This document shows, one piece after another, positions 45,376 through 54,671 of a stretch of 64,000 bases of DNA. The translations under genes and the position numbers were made by a program. The DNA lies in NCBI RefSeq assembly GCF_026283945.1, contig NZ_JAPDPC010000001.1, positions 3,038,001 through 3,102,000 on the forward strand. The letters are read 5' to 3'. The stretch is from Dyella humicola (lineage in GTDB: Bacteria; Pseudomonadota; Gammaproteobacteria; Xanthomonadales; Rhodanobacteraceae). Within the stretch, counting starts at the first letter, position 1. Each line of letters begins with the position of its first letter. Under the pieces are notes generated by a model that saw nothing but the letters and a program-made list of their open reading frames with translations, was not told the DNA's origin and searched no databases.

Positions 45376-45787
45376 GCCGTTCTTCACTCCCCAGGGGTTG
45401 ATGGGCACGCAGTTCACCGTGTCGGCAAGCGCCGGCGCACTGACTGCAGCCGTCCAAAAGCATTCGAAACAATCGCAAGCTCGTCCTACCCGTGAAGGCG
45501 ATGAGCACTCCACAGCGACAAAACCCGTCACCCGGGCGGCAGACTCGCGCGATTCCTGGCTTCGCAAGGATCGCGACGGAATCTGTCTTCCCTGCCCTGT
45601 CCTTATAGCTTGCGCGACCCTGAAGCCGCCGTAGGGCAGAAGTCATGCCTGCCCGCAAGCGGGCGGCCGGGAGCCGCTGAAGTTTCCCGCGCTGGCGCCG
45701 ATAACCCGATCATGCCTCGACAACGAGGAGCCGCGTGGCCCGCCTATCCGGCCACAGGGCGCTCGGACCCACCAGGACGGAACACGC
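45376..45787. other. Divergent promoter region, no gene
   Basis: The 412 bp between the M28 gene and the divergent unknown gene hold no supported CDS. A TATAAG text on the minus strand (45607-45602) could be a -10 box for the M28 gene, but no good -35 stands 17 bases before it. Confidence 0.35.
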
Positions 45788-46408
45788 ATGCTGCAGTCAG
45801 CGCCAAATATCGCTTACCTCAAAGCCGCCTGGGCCGCTTTCGCCGGCATCAGTGGGCACAATGCCAAGCAGAGCTACGAGGCGGCGGGACTGACCTTCAC
45901 GCGCATCAACCACTCGACCCTGGTGCGCAAGGACGACGTCCAGGTATCCACGATGCCGGTGCGCTATACGCGCCAGGATTTGCGCACGGGGTTTCTGGGA
46001 CGCATCGAGAATGAAGTGCGCAAGATCGTTTCCGAAATGGAATCGGTATTCTTTCGCGACCTCCAGCTGCCGGAAGGGCACCGCCTGGTCGTCGAACTGG
46101 AGGAATGTCTCCGTCAGCTCCGCCGCAAGGGCAATCGTTCGCTCTCGATCATGATCCTGCCGGACGATGCCGAAGCTATCACCGCCGCCGCCATCATCGA
46201 GATGCGCGTCTTTCTGGATTCACCGCGCGCCTGCGTGTTCGCCTGCCTTTCCGACGCCAGCGGCAGCCACCAGATCGACCTGCTTGGCGGCGCGCCCAAA
46301 CGGGCACGCGTGCCTCGCGCCGAGGGTTATGCCGAGTTGGCGCGCCAGATGACCGAAACCCTCAACGAGGCACTGACCGGCGCCTACATCAACCAGCTGG
46401 CTGCTTGA
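45788..46408 (+). CDS. Conserved hypothetical protein
   Basis: The 206-residue soluble protein begins MLQSAPNIAYLKAAWAAFAG and has a central helical segment ENEVRKIVSEMESVFFRDLQLPEGHRLV. An alpha/beta part follows (SLSIMILPDDAEAITAAAIIEMRVFL and VFACLSDASGSHQIDLL). No family is recognised and there is no signal peptide. GGACGGAAC precedes the ATG. It converges on the GyrI-like gene. Confidence 0.7.
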   Translation: MLQSAPNIAYLKAAWAAFAGISGHNAKQSYEAAGLTFTRINHSTLVRKDDVQVSTMPVRYTRQDLRTGFLGRIENEVRKIVSEMESVFFRDLQLPEGHRLVVELEECLRQLRRKGNRSLSIMILPDDAEAITAAAIIEMRVFLDSPRACVFACLSDASGSHQIDLLGGAPKRARVPRAEGYAELARQMTETLNEALTGAYINQLAA

Positions 46409-46415
46409 GCGCCCG

Positions 46416-46871
46416 TCATTCGATGGGAATGTAGAGGTCGGTTTCCGAGTTCGGATCGTCCGGCCCGATAAAGCGCGCGTCATAGCGTTCGAATTCCACG
46501 CCAGCACTGGCGCGCAGCCCCAGCTTGGCAAGCAGGCGCGAATGGATGGCCTGGAAGCTGTCGCCGATCTGCGGCGCCGTGCCGCGATGCGTGAACACCA
46601 CGTATTTTTGCGCCGGCACGTCGAACTTCACCATGCCCGCGGGTGGCGATGCATCAGCATATACGGGCAAGCCAGCTACGTAGCGCGCGCTGCCGTCCGT
46701 CAAAAGACTGCATACGCCATAGGCGGCATCCGGCTCCGCGCGACCGACGATTTCGTGTTCGCGTGGAATGAAGCGCTGCCACAGCTGGCCAATGCCATCG
46801 ACCGAACCTCGCACCAGGTGATCCATGCCAACCACGGTGAACGACGGCAACGTCACGATCCGATGTTCCAT
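46416..46871 (-). CDS. GyrI-like small-molecule-binding protein
   Basis: The 151-residue protein has the fold of effector-binding domains of the BmrR/Rob/GyrI type: EHRIVTLPSFTVVGMDHLV at the start, YGVCSLLTDGSARYVAGLPV, then FDVPAQKYVVFTHRGTAPQIGDSF, and FERYDARFIGPDDPNSETDLYIPIE at the end. There is no DNA-binding domain, so it is a stand-alone ligand binder. The ATG at 46871 has AGGAGATAG before it; the upstream frame is ignored. Confidence 0.83.
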   Translation of the reverse strand: MEHRIVTLPSFTVVGMDHLVRGSVDGIGQLWQRFIPREHEIVGRAEPDAAYGVCSLLTDGSARYVAGLPVYADASPPAGMVKFDVPAQKYVVFTHRGTAPQIGDSFQAIHSRLLAKLGLRASAGVEFERYDARFIGPDDPNSETDLYIPIE

Positions 46872-47139
46872 GGGAACTATCTCCTGGCTGAAACGCGACA
46901 TTGGGGGCCAGGAAGCGTACGCGACCCAGGGGGCCGGGCGGCACCATGCAGCCAGCCACTTGCGCAACCGTTGGCATTCCCATTACGCATGGCTGATGGG
47001 CGGGGCTCGTTGGATGCTTGGAGTGCGCGCAACCCAGGGCCGTAATTCGCTACGATGTCGCCGGACCTTAGGTGGCAGGAAGTAGTGGCCGGCCGAAGCG
47101 CCGCTATCATGAATGATTAGGTCTACCAGGGGGCTGGTT

Positions 47140-47739
47140 GTGGAACGATTGATTGGTGATAGAGCCAAGGTCTTGCTTGTGCGCTGTTTTTTGTTGGGTT
47201 CGATGCTTCCCGTCAGCGCGACAGCTGACATTTATAAGTGTACGAAAGGTGGCGACGTTGCTTATCAGGAAACGCCCTGCGAAGGCGCAAACGTGCAGGC
47301 CGCCCACATCGAAGTTCACGGCCTGGACCAATTCGTCGGCTGCTTCGTGACCACTCAAGGCCGCATTTCCCGATCCATTGAAGTGCGTGCCAACGGTGCC
47401 GGGGCATACGAATTGGTTGATGAAGGCAACCCGCTTGGGTCGGGCGTTGTGTTGAAGCAGGCCACCAGTGAAGAGTTGGCAGCTGTGAGCAATGGGCTTC
47501 ACATCAACATCAGTAGTGGCTTGAGTCGGCGGAGCAACCAGACCAGTGCTTACGCGTATACGACGCGTGTGGGCAATCGCTATGTCACACGCACCACGCC
47601 AGTCGCACAACCCATAACGGGCGCAAGCCTGTACGGCATCTACAAGGGTTCCGATTCTACGGGCAGGTCCATTGTCCTCTTGCACACAGGAGGCGGCGTA
47701 CCTCAAGTGATCGATAAGGCCACCTGCCCTTCGTACTGA
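47140..47739 (+). CDS. Secreted DUF4124-like protein
   Basis: The protein (199 residues from the GTG at 47140, which has AGGGGGC upstream) has a signal segment CFLLGSMLPVSATA and the DUF4124 pattern DIYKCTKGGDVAYQETPCEG, with its two Cys. The rest is a beta-rich, Ser/Thr-rich region without a known domain and ends with KATCPSY. An ATG at 47113 is also possible. DUF4124 proteins are envelope proteins of unknown function. Confidence 0.72.
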   Translation: MERLIGDRAKVLLVRCFLLGSMLPVSATADIYKCTKGGDVAYQETPCEGANVQAAHIEVHGLDQFVGCFVTTQGRISRSIEVRANGAGAYELVDEGNPLGSGVVLKQATSEELAAVSNGLHINISSGLSRRSNQTSAYAYTTRVGNRYVTRTTPVAQPITGASLYGIYKGSDSTGRSIVLLHTGGGVPQVIDKATCPSY

Positions 47740-47836
47740 CGAAACGTGACTTCGGCTTGTCACGGCTGCCGGAGCAATTTGAGCAGACGGCCAGGCGCAT
47801 CGAACAAAGAGCACACTTAAGGCGACAGGGGAAGTT

Positions 47837-48280
47837 ATGGAGTACTGGAGATGGCTGGCGGTGTGTCTTCTATCCAGCGCTATTGCTGCTTGCAGCCAAT
47901 CTGGCGAACAGACACAGGCCCAGACGCTGGCGCGGTTGCAAGAACGGGTGATGGGGCTTGAGGCGGGCCAGCAGCAAACGCAGCAAAGGCTTGTAGACAT
48001 GCAACGGCTGCTCGATGACACCGCAGGAAGATCCAATCGCTGGATACTCTGGCGCTCACCCAGGGCCGTTGCATCTTTCGCCCCCTCCATGGCCTTCTAT
48101 CCGGAAGATGCTTTCTCGGAAAAGACGGCCTGCGTGGAATCGGCACATAACCGGGTCAATACTTCGGGATGGATGACCACCACCCAGGAGCCACTGACCG
48201 CCACCGACCCCACGAATCCCAGGGCATCCGTTGTCTATCTTTGCTTGCCAGGAGGCATCCGCCCTACTTCGTCCATTTAA
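47837..48280 (+). CDS. Small lipoprotein with a coiled-coil segment
   Basis: The 147-residue protein has a lipoprotein signal with lipobox IAAC (Cys19) in MEYWRWLAVCLLSSAIAAC. A coiled coil rich in Gln, Leu and Arg follows (about 25-62: LARLQERVMGLEAGQQQTQQ), then a C-terminal part without known domain. It resembles an envelope anchoring or sensor protein. GGGGAAGTT precedes the ATG. Confidence 0.68.
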   Translation: MEYWRWLAVCLLSSAIAACSQSGEQTQAQTLARLQERVMGLEAGQQQTQQRLVDMQRLLDDTAGRSNRWILWRSPRAVASFAPSMAFYPEDAFSEKTACVESAHNRVNTSGWMTTTQEPLTATDPTNPRASVVYLCLPGGIRPTSSI

Positions 48281-48310
48281 TTAGGGTGACGCCTTGCATG
48301 CAACGCTCGC

Positions 48311-48778
48311 TCAAGGCTTTGGAACGCTGGCTGGCGGCGGCTCGTTGGATGCGTGATCGACAACATAGACCCAGCGGCCCTCAATTTGTCGAGACAGCTC
48401 GGTATAACGCCCGCTTTCGGATTTAGGCGTACCCCCAGCCTTGGGCGTGTAGGTAATCGAATACGTGCCCCAGCCGACCGAGTCAGTACCTACTGTCTTT
48501 TCGCCGAGTCGCTTGAGATCGACATTCGTCACCTTGTTGTCGGCGAAGAACCTTGCGTAACTGTCACGGATGGCCTTGGTGCCCATGGCCATCGACCCGC
48601 CTGGTGGCCACATGATGGCGTCGGCTGCGTAACAGGCGGCAGTCGCATCCGCGTCGCTGGCGCGAAACGCCTTTCGCCAGCACGTATTCGCCTGATCGGT
48701 GCCGGAGTCGGATGCCTGACTGGGAAGCGCAAAGATACACAGCAGCATGGCTGCGGCGATGGGCAATTGTCGGTGCAT
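48311..48778 (-). CDS. Periplasmic SnoaL/DUF4440-like protein
   Basis: The 155-residue protein has a Sec signal (PIAAAMLLCIFALPSQA) and an NTF2-like cone fold: WRKAFRASDADATAACYAADAIMWPPGGSMAMGTKAIRDSYARFF, and VGWGTYSITYTPKAGG. Such domains bind or isomerise small molecules. The product is exported, which is common in this subgroup. CGGAGG precedes the ATG. It is the intact counterpart in fold of the broken gene at 30975, but not a close homologue. Confidence 0.82.
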   Translation of the reverse strand: MHRQLPIAAAMLLCIFALPSQASDSGTDQANTCWRKAFRASDADATAACYAADAIMWPPGGSMAMGTKAIRDSYARFFADNKVTNVDLKRLGEKTVGTDSVGWGTYSITYTPKAGGTPKSESGRYTELSRQIEGRWVYVVDHASNEPPPASVPKP

Positions 48779-49082
48779 GATCGATTCCTCCGCGTCGGGT
48801 GTTCTATGGGGTATTGAGGATTGCAGCCCAACGACGGCGACCATAGGCGCCCCGGCGTGAGGGGTTGTCCATAACGCGTTCGTTCTATGCCACGATGGAC
48901 AGCACTTCCGGTCTGCGAAAATTGCGTAAGGGGGCGGTGGGCCATGGGGTCTGCGGGGAAATGTTCCTGCTCCTGTTTTGCCTTGGGCACGAAGAGCGGT
49001 CCAACTAGGGGTGCAAGGTCAGCCTTCGACCCGGATCGGAGACTTTGAATCCGTCGATCTCACTGCGCATTAGAGTCTGCCA
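48779..49082. other. Gene-free stretch between divergent genes
   Basis: About 300 bp with no supported CDS, repeat or terminator. Promoters for both neighbours must be here but none stands out. Confidence 0.35.
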
Positions 49083-49433
49083 ATGCTCTGGATCATGACC
49101 AAGTACTTCATAACTGCCGCCATCGTGGTGGCTGTCTCGGAAGTCGCCAAGCGCAGCGACCGGGCAGGTGCCCTCCTGGCATCGCTGCCCCTCGTGACGT
49201 TACTGGCGCTGACTTGGCTTTACATCGAAAGGCAGCCGGCGGAGAAGATTGCCAACCATGCCTGGTATACCTTCTGGTACGTGGTGCCGACCCTGCCGAT
49301 GTTCCTGGCGTTCCCCCGGCTCTTTTCGCGATTCGGGTTCTGGCCGGCACTCGGCCTGAGCGCGGTCATCACCATCGTATGCTTTGCCTTGTTTGCCTGG
49401 GCTGTCCGCCCATGGGGAATCAAGTTGATGTGA
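49083..49433 (+). CDS. DUF3147 family membrane protein
   Basis: The 116-residue protein has about four hydrophobic helices and the DUF3147 text: KYFITAAIVVAVSEVAKRSDRAGALLASLPLVTLLAL, then WYVVPTLPMFLAFPRLFSRFGFWPAL. The family is a small inner-membrane group of unknown function. ATG at 49095 is an alternative start four codons later. Confidence 0.82.
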   Translation: MLWIMTKYFITAAIVVAVSEVAKRSDRAGALLASLPLVTLLALTWLYIERQPAEKIANHAWYTFWYVVPTLPMFLAFPRLFSRFGFWPALGLSAVITIVCFALFAWAVRPWGIKLM

Positions 49434-49529
49434 TCCGGGGAGAGTCAGTGAAGTTCGGGCTTGCGTCCGATTCCGCAGCTGCCCCATAAAGCCGCCGCCC
49501 GCTGCCGTCATCAGAGATACCTGCTTCGC

Positions 49530-50204
49530 TCAATGGCTGATCGAGTGCAGGGCATCAGCCAAACGTTCTGAATCACTGACCCAGCCAAAGTTATCGCCCT
49601 CGCTATACATCACGCGTATGGAAGCCTCGTGATCTGCGGGGTCATAGGCCGCGCAAGCATCTGCCAGAAGAACACAGGCGTAGCCCAAGTCGACGGCGTG
49701 GCGCAACGTCGACGCGACGCAGCATTGCGTCGTATAGCCCATCAGCAACAGGGTATCGATGCCACGCACGCGCAATACGGTATCCAGGGTCGTTTGATGG
49801 AAGGCACTGAACCCCGCTTTGTCGATGACAGGCTCCCGCTCCGAGGGGGACACGTCGGGAATGATCTCGGTCCCCTTCTCGCCCTTCACCAGGAAGCGCC
49901 CCAGAGGCCCGGGCGAACCAATGGCCAGATCGTTTTGACGGCGAAACGTATTGAGATCGGACAGGTCGGGCGCATAGCACTCACGGGTGAAGAACACGAG
50001 CATGCCAGCCTCACGAGCCGCGGACAGCGCACGCTGGGCGGCAGGTATGGCCGCCATCAGTGCATCGATGGGCAAGCCCAGGGCTCCTGCACGACCCTCT
50101 GGCAATACAAAATCGGCCTGGAAGTCGATGCAGCCGAGTGCGGTGCGCGCTGTGTCCAGTTCGATCGAGCGTCCACGCTCGCAGGAAAGCTTGATGCGGG
50201 CCAA
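49530..50204 (-). CDS. Isochorismatase-family cysteine hydrolase
   Basis: The 224-residue protein has the catalytic set of the family: Asp27 in CIDFQADF, Lys129 in VIDKAGFSAF, and Cys162 in GYTTQCCVASTLRHA. Such enzymes hydrolyse isochorismate, nicotinamide or related amides. No pathway gene is next to it, so the substrate is open. The start is a TTG at 50204 with GGAGG six bases upstream, and no ATG gives the family N-terminus. Confidence 0.88.
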   Translation of the reverse strand: MARIKLSCERGRSIELDTARTALGCIDFQADFVLPEGRAGALGLPIDALMAAIPAAQRALSAAREAGMLVFFTRECYAPDLSDLNTFRRQNDLAIGSPGPLGRFLVKGEKGTEIIPDVSPSEREPVIDKAGFSAFHQTTLDTVLRVRGIDTLLLMGYTTQCCVASTLRHAVDLGYACVLLADACAAYDPADHEASIRVMYSEGDNFGWVSDSERLADALHSISH

Positions 50205-50420
50205 GAGCTGCCTCCGGATTGATTATTGAAGCGAGCCTAGCCGATTGTGGCCTTGAACCCATCGGCGTGGATGCAAGCGCCTGCATGACGTGGCTTGCAC
50301 CGACCCGCGCCACGGCTCCCGCTTGCAAGGGCATTCCATTCACCCTGGCCGAAAGGATGGAACGGCGGCCTCTCCCGCCAGCGATCGCTCCGCGTGCATC
50401 GCAGCCCGATCGCTGGATGC

Positions 50421-50831
50421 TCAGCCGCCCGGCGTCCTCAGGCAATTGACCATCCACGCCTTGCCATAGCGATCCGTGAGCATGCCGAAGCGATGGGCCC
50501 AGAACGTTTCATGCATATCCATGCCCACGTCTCCGCCCACGGCCAGGGCCTTGAATGCGCGCTCGGCCTCGTCGGGCGTGTCGACCAGGATATTCACGAA
50601 GCCCTTCTGCGGCGGGCTGTTGGGCGGACCGTCGGCGCCCATCAGGACGCCGCCCGCGCTTTCCAGCTGCGAATGCATGACGCGACCATGGAACTCGGAC
50701 GGCAACTCGCCAGCCATGGGGGATTCGCCGTAGGTCATGCGCGTAGTGACCTTGCCATGAAGTGCGGCGGCGTAGAAATCGAAGGCTTCACGGCACTGAC
50801 CGTCGAAGTTGAGGTACGGAATGAATTGCAT
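50421..50831 (-). CDS. PhnB-like VOC protein
   Basis: The 136-residue protein matches the PhnB/glyoxalase superfamily: MQFIPYLNFDGQCREAFDFYAAALHGKV, then VMHSQLESAGGVLMGADGPP, and FWAHRFGMLTDRYGKAWMVN. These proteins bind small molecules, and some metals, in a beta-alpha-beta fold. The ATG at 50831 has AGGAG; the longer frame to 50906 is not needed. Confidence 0.87.
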   Translation of the reverse strand: MQFIPYLNFDGQCREAFDFYAAALHGKVTTRMTYGESPMAGELPSEFHGRVMHSQLESAGGVLMGADGPPNSPPQKGFVNILVDTPDEAERAFKALAVGGDVGMDMHETFWAHRFGMLTDRYGKAWMVNCLRTPGG

Positions 50832-51322
50832 AGTGCTTACTCCTGCGAGGGGACAGTATGAATAAGTCGTGGTCCCGACATGCTTGAAAGCCCTGGGGCT
50901 GGTCACGCCGGTACGGCAGGCATGTACACCACGGAGACACGGCGCTGGTTACCCATGAGCGCGTGTCTCACGACTATGACGAACGGCAATGGAACAAATC
51001 GACAAACCATCGCGAGGCGGCGTGAAACCAGCCTTCAAGACTGTCGTGACGTCCGGCGGCCATGCCCCACTTTTATCTCTGCGATGCGATGAAGCACACC
51101 ACGCCATCGTAAGAGGGACATGCAGTCGCATGCGTACACAAGTCGTGAACACTTTATCGTCTCGCGGCTGGGTGAGCCTAGCCGGCCAACCCAGGACTTC
51201 GAGCCACTCAAAGGCGATCCCTGGTAGGGCACGTAAGCCAAGCTTCACGCGCCCGCATTGCACGGTCTTCACGCCGCCCTATGGTAAACAGCGGCACTCT
51301 TCCGCTGTCGACGGAACCTCTG
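50832..51322. other. Gene-free stretch upstream of the zinc-finger gene
   Basis: These 490 bp contain overlapping frames on both strands that have no ribosome site and no domain. I see no clear repeat, but the text around 51000-51120 looks unlike ordinary coding sequence and could be a decayed repeat. Confidence 0.4.
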
Positions 51323-51631
51323 ATGACGACCCATTGCAGCCATCTCCCCACCATCCAGCATGTCACGCCTAGCGCGCGTGGTTGCGAGGAATGCCTGAAG
51401 TCCGGTGGCGTCTGGCTTCATCTGCGCATCTGTCGCACTTGCGGACACGTGGGCTGCTGCGACGATTCACCGAATCGGCATGCGACCAGGCATTTTCATC
51501 AGACGCAGCATCCGATCATCGAAGGCTACGATCCGCCGGAGGGCTGGGGCTGGTGTTACGTCGACGAAGTCATGTTCGACTTGCGCGACCGCATGACGCC
51601 GCAGCTCGGTCCGATTCCACGCTACTACTGA
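51323..51631 (+). CDS. UBP-type zinc-finger protein
   Basis: The 102-residue protein is a single zinc-finger of the ubiquitin-hydrolase type: CSHLPTIQHVTPSARGCEECLKSGGVWLHLRICRTCGHVGCCDDSPNRHATRHFHQTQHPIIEGY in outline, with paired Cys and His ligands. The Cys and His set (C-C, C-C, H-H) is complete. In bacteria these proteins are of unknown role and do not imply ubiquitin. The ATG at 51323 is chosen; the next gene starts 17 bases after the stop. Confidence 0.88.
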   Translation: MTTHCSHLPTIQHVTPSARGCEECLKSGGVWLHLRICRTCGHVGCCDDSPNRHATRHFHQTQHPIIEGYDPPEGWGWCYVDEVMFDLRDRMTPQLGPIPRYY

Positions 51632-51647
51632 TCCGAGGACCGGCGCC

Positions 51648-52547
51648 ATGGCGACACCAAGCAGGATCCTTCTACAAACGACCATACCCACGTTCGACGA
51701 TGACTGGCACGTCGGACGCTTCAGTCTTCTGCACGACTATCTCTCCAACCTGCGCGATGCTGCCGGTGACAACCTGTTTGAAGTCGTTGCGCGTGACCGC
51801 GATCCACCCGGCTCGCCTGACAGTGTGCTGTCCCAGCTCGACACCACATCATTCGATGAGATGTGGCTGTTTGCCGTGGACACGGGCGACGGCCTCACCA
51901 CAGAAGACTGCGAGGCGATCACGCGCTTTCGCCAACGCGGCGGCGGTTTGCTGGTGACGCGCGACCACATGGACCTCGGTTGCTCGGTATGCACGCTGGG
52001 TGGGGTCGGCGCCGCGCATTTCTTCCATTCGAAGCATCCCGATCCCGATGCGTCACATCATCATCGTGATGACACGTTCACTCTGGACATTCTCTGGCCC
52101 AACTATCACTCGGGCGCGAATGGCGACTTCCAGCATGTCGACATCAGCGGGCCGCTACATGCGGTGTTGACCGATCCGGATTCACCGGGCGGCATGGTGC
52201 ATTGCTTGCCGGCGCATCCGCACGAAGGCGCCGTGGACAAACCAGCTGACGATCCGTCGGCTCGCGTGATCGCCAAAGGTTGCAGCAAACTCAGCGGGGC
52301 GGAGTTCAATCTCGTGGTGGCATTCGAGCCGTCGCCCGATGGGGGGCCAGCCATTGCCGAGTCCACCTTCCATCACTTTGCCGACTACAACTGGAATCCA
52401 TCGATGGGCGCGCCAAGTTTCGTCACGGAAGCACCTGGCGACGCCCTCGCGCACGCACCGGAGGCACAGCGCTCGATCGAGCGCTATGTCAGAAATCTCG
52501 CGTTGTGGCTGGCAGGCAGGCCCGTGAGCACGCCGATCGCGGCGTAA
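51648..52547 (+). CDS. ThuA-like / class I glutamine-amidotransferase-fold protein
   Basis: The 299-residue protein shows a ThuA-like pattern: ILLQTTIPTFDDDWHVGRF, then FDEMWLFAVDTGDGLTTEDCEAITRFRQRGGGLLVTRDHMDLGCSVC, which is the doubly wound fold with a Cys near the nucleophile position. Two His-rich stretches follow (SKHPDPDASHHHRDDTF and STFHHFADYNW). The substrate is unknown. GAGGACC precedes the ATG. It may share a transcript with the zinc-finger gene. Confidence 0.7.
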   Translation: MATPSRILLQTTIPTFDDDWHVGRFSLLHDYLSNLRDAAGDNLFEVVARDRDPPGSPDSVLSQLDTTSFDEMWLFAVDTGDGLTTEDCEAITRFRQRGGGLLVTRDHMDLGCSVCTLGGVGAAHFFHSKHPDPDASHHHRDDTFTLDILWPNYHSGANGDFQHVDISGPLHAVLTDPDSPGGMVHCLPAHPHEGAVDKPADDPSARVIAKGCSKLSGAEFNLVVAFEPSPDGGPAIAESTFHHFADYNWNPSMGAPSFVTEAPGDALAHAPEAQRSIERYVRNLALWLAGRPVSTPIAA

Positions 52548-52595
52548 CCACCGCAGGCAGGCGGCAGCCACGCCGGAGCTCGCCCCAGGGGCTGC

Positions 52596-52898
52596 CTAGC
52601 CAGGCAGCTTCGCGGCAAGTACGTCGACCTTCTCGATCGATGGTGGCGCGGAGAACAACTCGCCCGCTTTTGCCATCAAGGCCGCCGCGACCTTGCCGGA
52701 AAGATGGGCCTGCCGACCGGCCTCGTTCGGGAAGGCGTCAAATATGCCGAACGTCGACGGCCCCAGACGGATGCCAAACCACGCCGTGGTCGCCGGCTCC
52801 TCCTGTACAAGAGCAAGCCCGCTCAAGAGAAAGGCTTCGACGTCCTGCTCTTTTCCGGGTTTCGCCTCAAGGCGAACGAACAACGCCACGTTGACCAT
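52596..52898 (-). CDS. Antibiotic-biosynthesis-monooxygenase (ABM) domain protein
   Basis: The 100-residue protein has the ABM ferredoxin-like fold: VNVALFVRLEAKPGKEQDVEAFLLSGLALVQEEPATTAWFGIRLGP in outline, with FGIFDAFPNEAGRQAHLSG in the second half. Relatives oxidise quinols or bind haem. GGGAG precedes the ATG. No partner is visible. Confidence 0.83.
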   Translation of the reverse strand: MVNVALFVRLEAKPGKEQDVEAFLLSGLALVQEEPATTAWFGIRLGPSTFGIFDAFPNEAGRQAHLSGKVAAALMAKAGELFSAPPSIEKVDVLAAKLPG

Positions 52899-52985
52899 GA
52901 CATGTCTCCCGTTGGGATAACGAGGCCACGATACTCCTCGCTGTTCAAATAACCGAGCCAGCCAGGTCGTCTCGACGCTGACTCA

Positions 52986-53936
52986 CTAGATGTAGCGATC
53001 GGCAAGCGTATCCGTAGCCTGTATCAAGACGTCAACGATCGCCGGATCGGCGGCACTGTGGCCAGCCAGCACGATATGCAGGCCGGCCTCCGGCCAGGCC
53101 CCGGCCAGGTCACAGGCATTCTTCACCGGGCAGATGATGTCGTAGCGCCCGTGCACGATAGTCGCCGGAATCTGGCGGACACGTTCGATATCGCGCAGCA
53201 GCTGGTCGGGCTCGAGAAACACGCCGTGGCGGAAATAATGAACCTCCGCGCGCGCGACGCCGATCGCCGCCTGCGGATCCTCGAAAATTCCAGGCTCCTC
53301 TGGATCGTGTACGAGCGTCGTGCTGCCGCCCTCCCAATAGCCCCAGGCGCGGGCGGCCGCCAGGCGCTCGGCCTCGTCATCGCTATCGAGTCGACGCCAG
53401 TAAGCCTCAACCATATTGCCGCGCTCTTCCACCGGGATATGCGCCAGAAACTGGGCCCAACGCTCCGGGAAGATCCAGCAGGCACCGCCATCGAGCTCGT
53501 TGAACCAGCGCACTTCGGCAGGACGGCCAAGGAAGATACCGCGCAGCACCAGGCCGAGCGCCCGTTCGGGATGCTTCTCCGCATAGGCGAGTGCAAGCGT
53601 CGAGCCCCAGGAGCCGCCGAAGACCACCCAGCGCTCGACACCGCAGTGCTCGCGGATCGCTTCGATATCGTCGACCAGATGCCATGTCGTGTTGTTGCGC
53701 AAGTCCGCATGCGGCGTGGATTTGCCGGCGCCGCGTTGATCGAACAGCACGATGCGAAAGCGCTGTGGATCGAAGAAACGACGATGATAGGCAGATAGAC
53801 CCGCACCGGGGCCGCCGTGCAGAAAGACCACGGGCAAGCCATCCGGGCTGCCGCACTCTTCCACATACAGCTCATGGATATCGTCGACGGCCAGCCGATA
53901 GCTCAAGTACGGTTCGATCTCTGGATACAGTTCGCG
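52986..53936 (-). CDS. pip: Proline iminopeptidase (prolyl aminopeptidase)
   Basis: The 316-residue alpha/beta hydrolase has the Pip N-terminus RELYPEIEPYLSYRLAVDDIHELYVEECG, the oxyanion block FLHGGPGAG, and the nucleophile Ser110 in FGGSWGSTLALAYA. Asp lies in HGRYDIICP and His in AGHSAADP. It removes N-terminal Pro from peptides in the cytoplasm. The start is the GTG at 53936, which gives this N-terminus; the frame runs upstream to 53981. Confidence 0.93.
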   Translation of the reverse strand, partial: RELYPEIEPYLSYRLAVDDIHELYVEECGSPDGLPVVFLHGGPGAGLSAYHRRFFDPQRFRIVLFDQRGAGKSTPHADLRNNTTWHLVDDIEAIREHCGVERWVVFGGSWGSTLALAYAEKHPERALGLVLRGIFLGRPAEVRWFNELDGGACWIFPERWAQFLAHIPVEERGNMVEAYWRRLDSDDEAERLAAARAWGYWEGGSTTLVHDPEEPGIFEDPQAAIGVARAEVHYFRHGVFLEPDQLLRDIERVRQIPATIVHGRYDIICPVKNACDLAGAWPEAGLHIVLAGHSAADPAIVDVLIQATDTLADRYI

Positions 53937-54102
53937 CACGGCATGTCTACCCCAGGGTTTACGCGAGCATAACCATGCCATGGCTGAACTTGGAAGCGCT
54001 GGACTGCCCCAAATCTCACGAATCTTCGTGATGGTTAGGCCCCGCTCGGCTCAAGACACTTTCCCTGCGCGCCAACGGGCGCCCACGAGGGAAACCACAG
54101 GT

Positions 54103-54471
54103 ATGAGTCCACCAGGCCCGGTCGCTCGGGCGCTTGCCGTGACACATGCGTTCTGGACGCTCGCCAACGATGTCGTCGTTGGCGGCGAACTGCCCAAGGC
54201 CACCGCCGAGACGATGTCGATGGCTGCAAAAGAGGTTTCCTCGGACCTTTTTGCCTTGCTACGTGACGATCGCCAAAAAACCTCAACGCAAACACTGAGG
54301 ATGATCAGACACGCGCAAGTCGACCTGGAAGCGCTTGGCGACCTGGCCTGTCTCGCGCTGCGCTACGACCTGACACCCAAGAATGCCGTGCACCTCGCGC
54401 TTGCGCTGCGCTTTACGGCCGAGAGAATTATCGACGCGCTCAAGCTACTGGAAAGCGATACTGCTGGCTGA
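54103..54471 (+). CDS. Small helical hypothetical protein
   Basis: The 122-residue protein is predicted helical, with segments VARALAVTHAFWTLANDVVV and VDLEALGDLACLALRYDLTP and a tail AERIIDALKLLESDTAG. No family is recognised. The frame is open from 53980, and the ATG at 54103 is only one of several possible starts. The codon pattern looks coding, but confidence is limited. Confidence 0.55.
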   Translation: MSPPGPVARALAVTHAFWTLANDVVVGGELPKATAETMSMAAKEVSSDLFALLRDDRQKTSTQTLRMIRHAQVDLEALGDLACLALRYDLTPKNAVHLALALRFTAERIIDALKLLESDTAG

Positions 54472-54671
54472 GTCGTTCCTGGCGGGAGACGAAGGAGCCG
54501 GCGTGCTCCCTGCCCTCCTCTACGGCAGCATGCTATCGAACGTGGGTTTTGCGGCTGCATTCTGGGCCGCGTGCGCTTCCCTCGAGGCCTTCGCGCGAAA
54601 CGTTTGCCGAGCGGTGAGGCATTGCACTCGACCTGCCCGCGATCGGCCCAAAGCGAACGGCATGCGCATGC

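Noticed and set aside
43753-45495. Open frame of 580 codons antisense to the M28 peptidase
   Set aside because: The M28 gene has complete catalytic motifs, a signal peptide and a terminator. The plus-strand frame has none of these.
50949-51372. Overlapping frames of 107 and 127 codons on both strands
   Set aside because: Neither has a ribosome site or a recognisable domain. They cover a region that looks non-coding.
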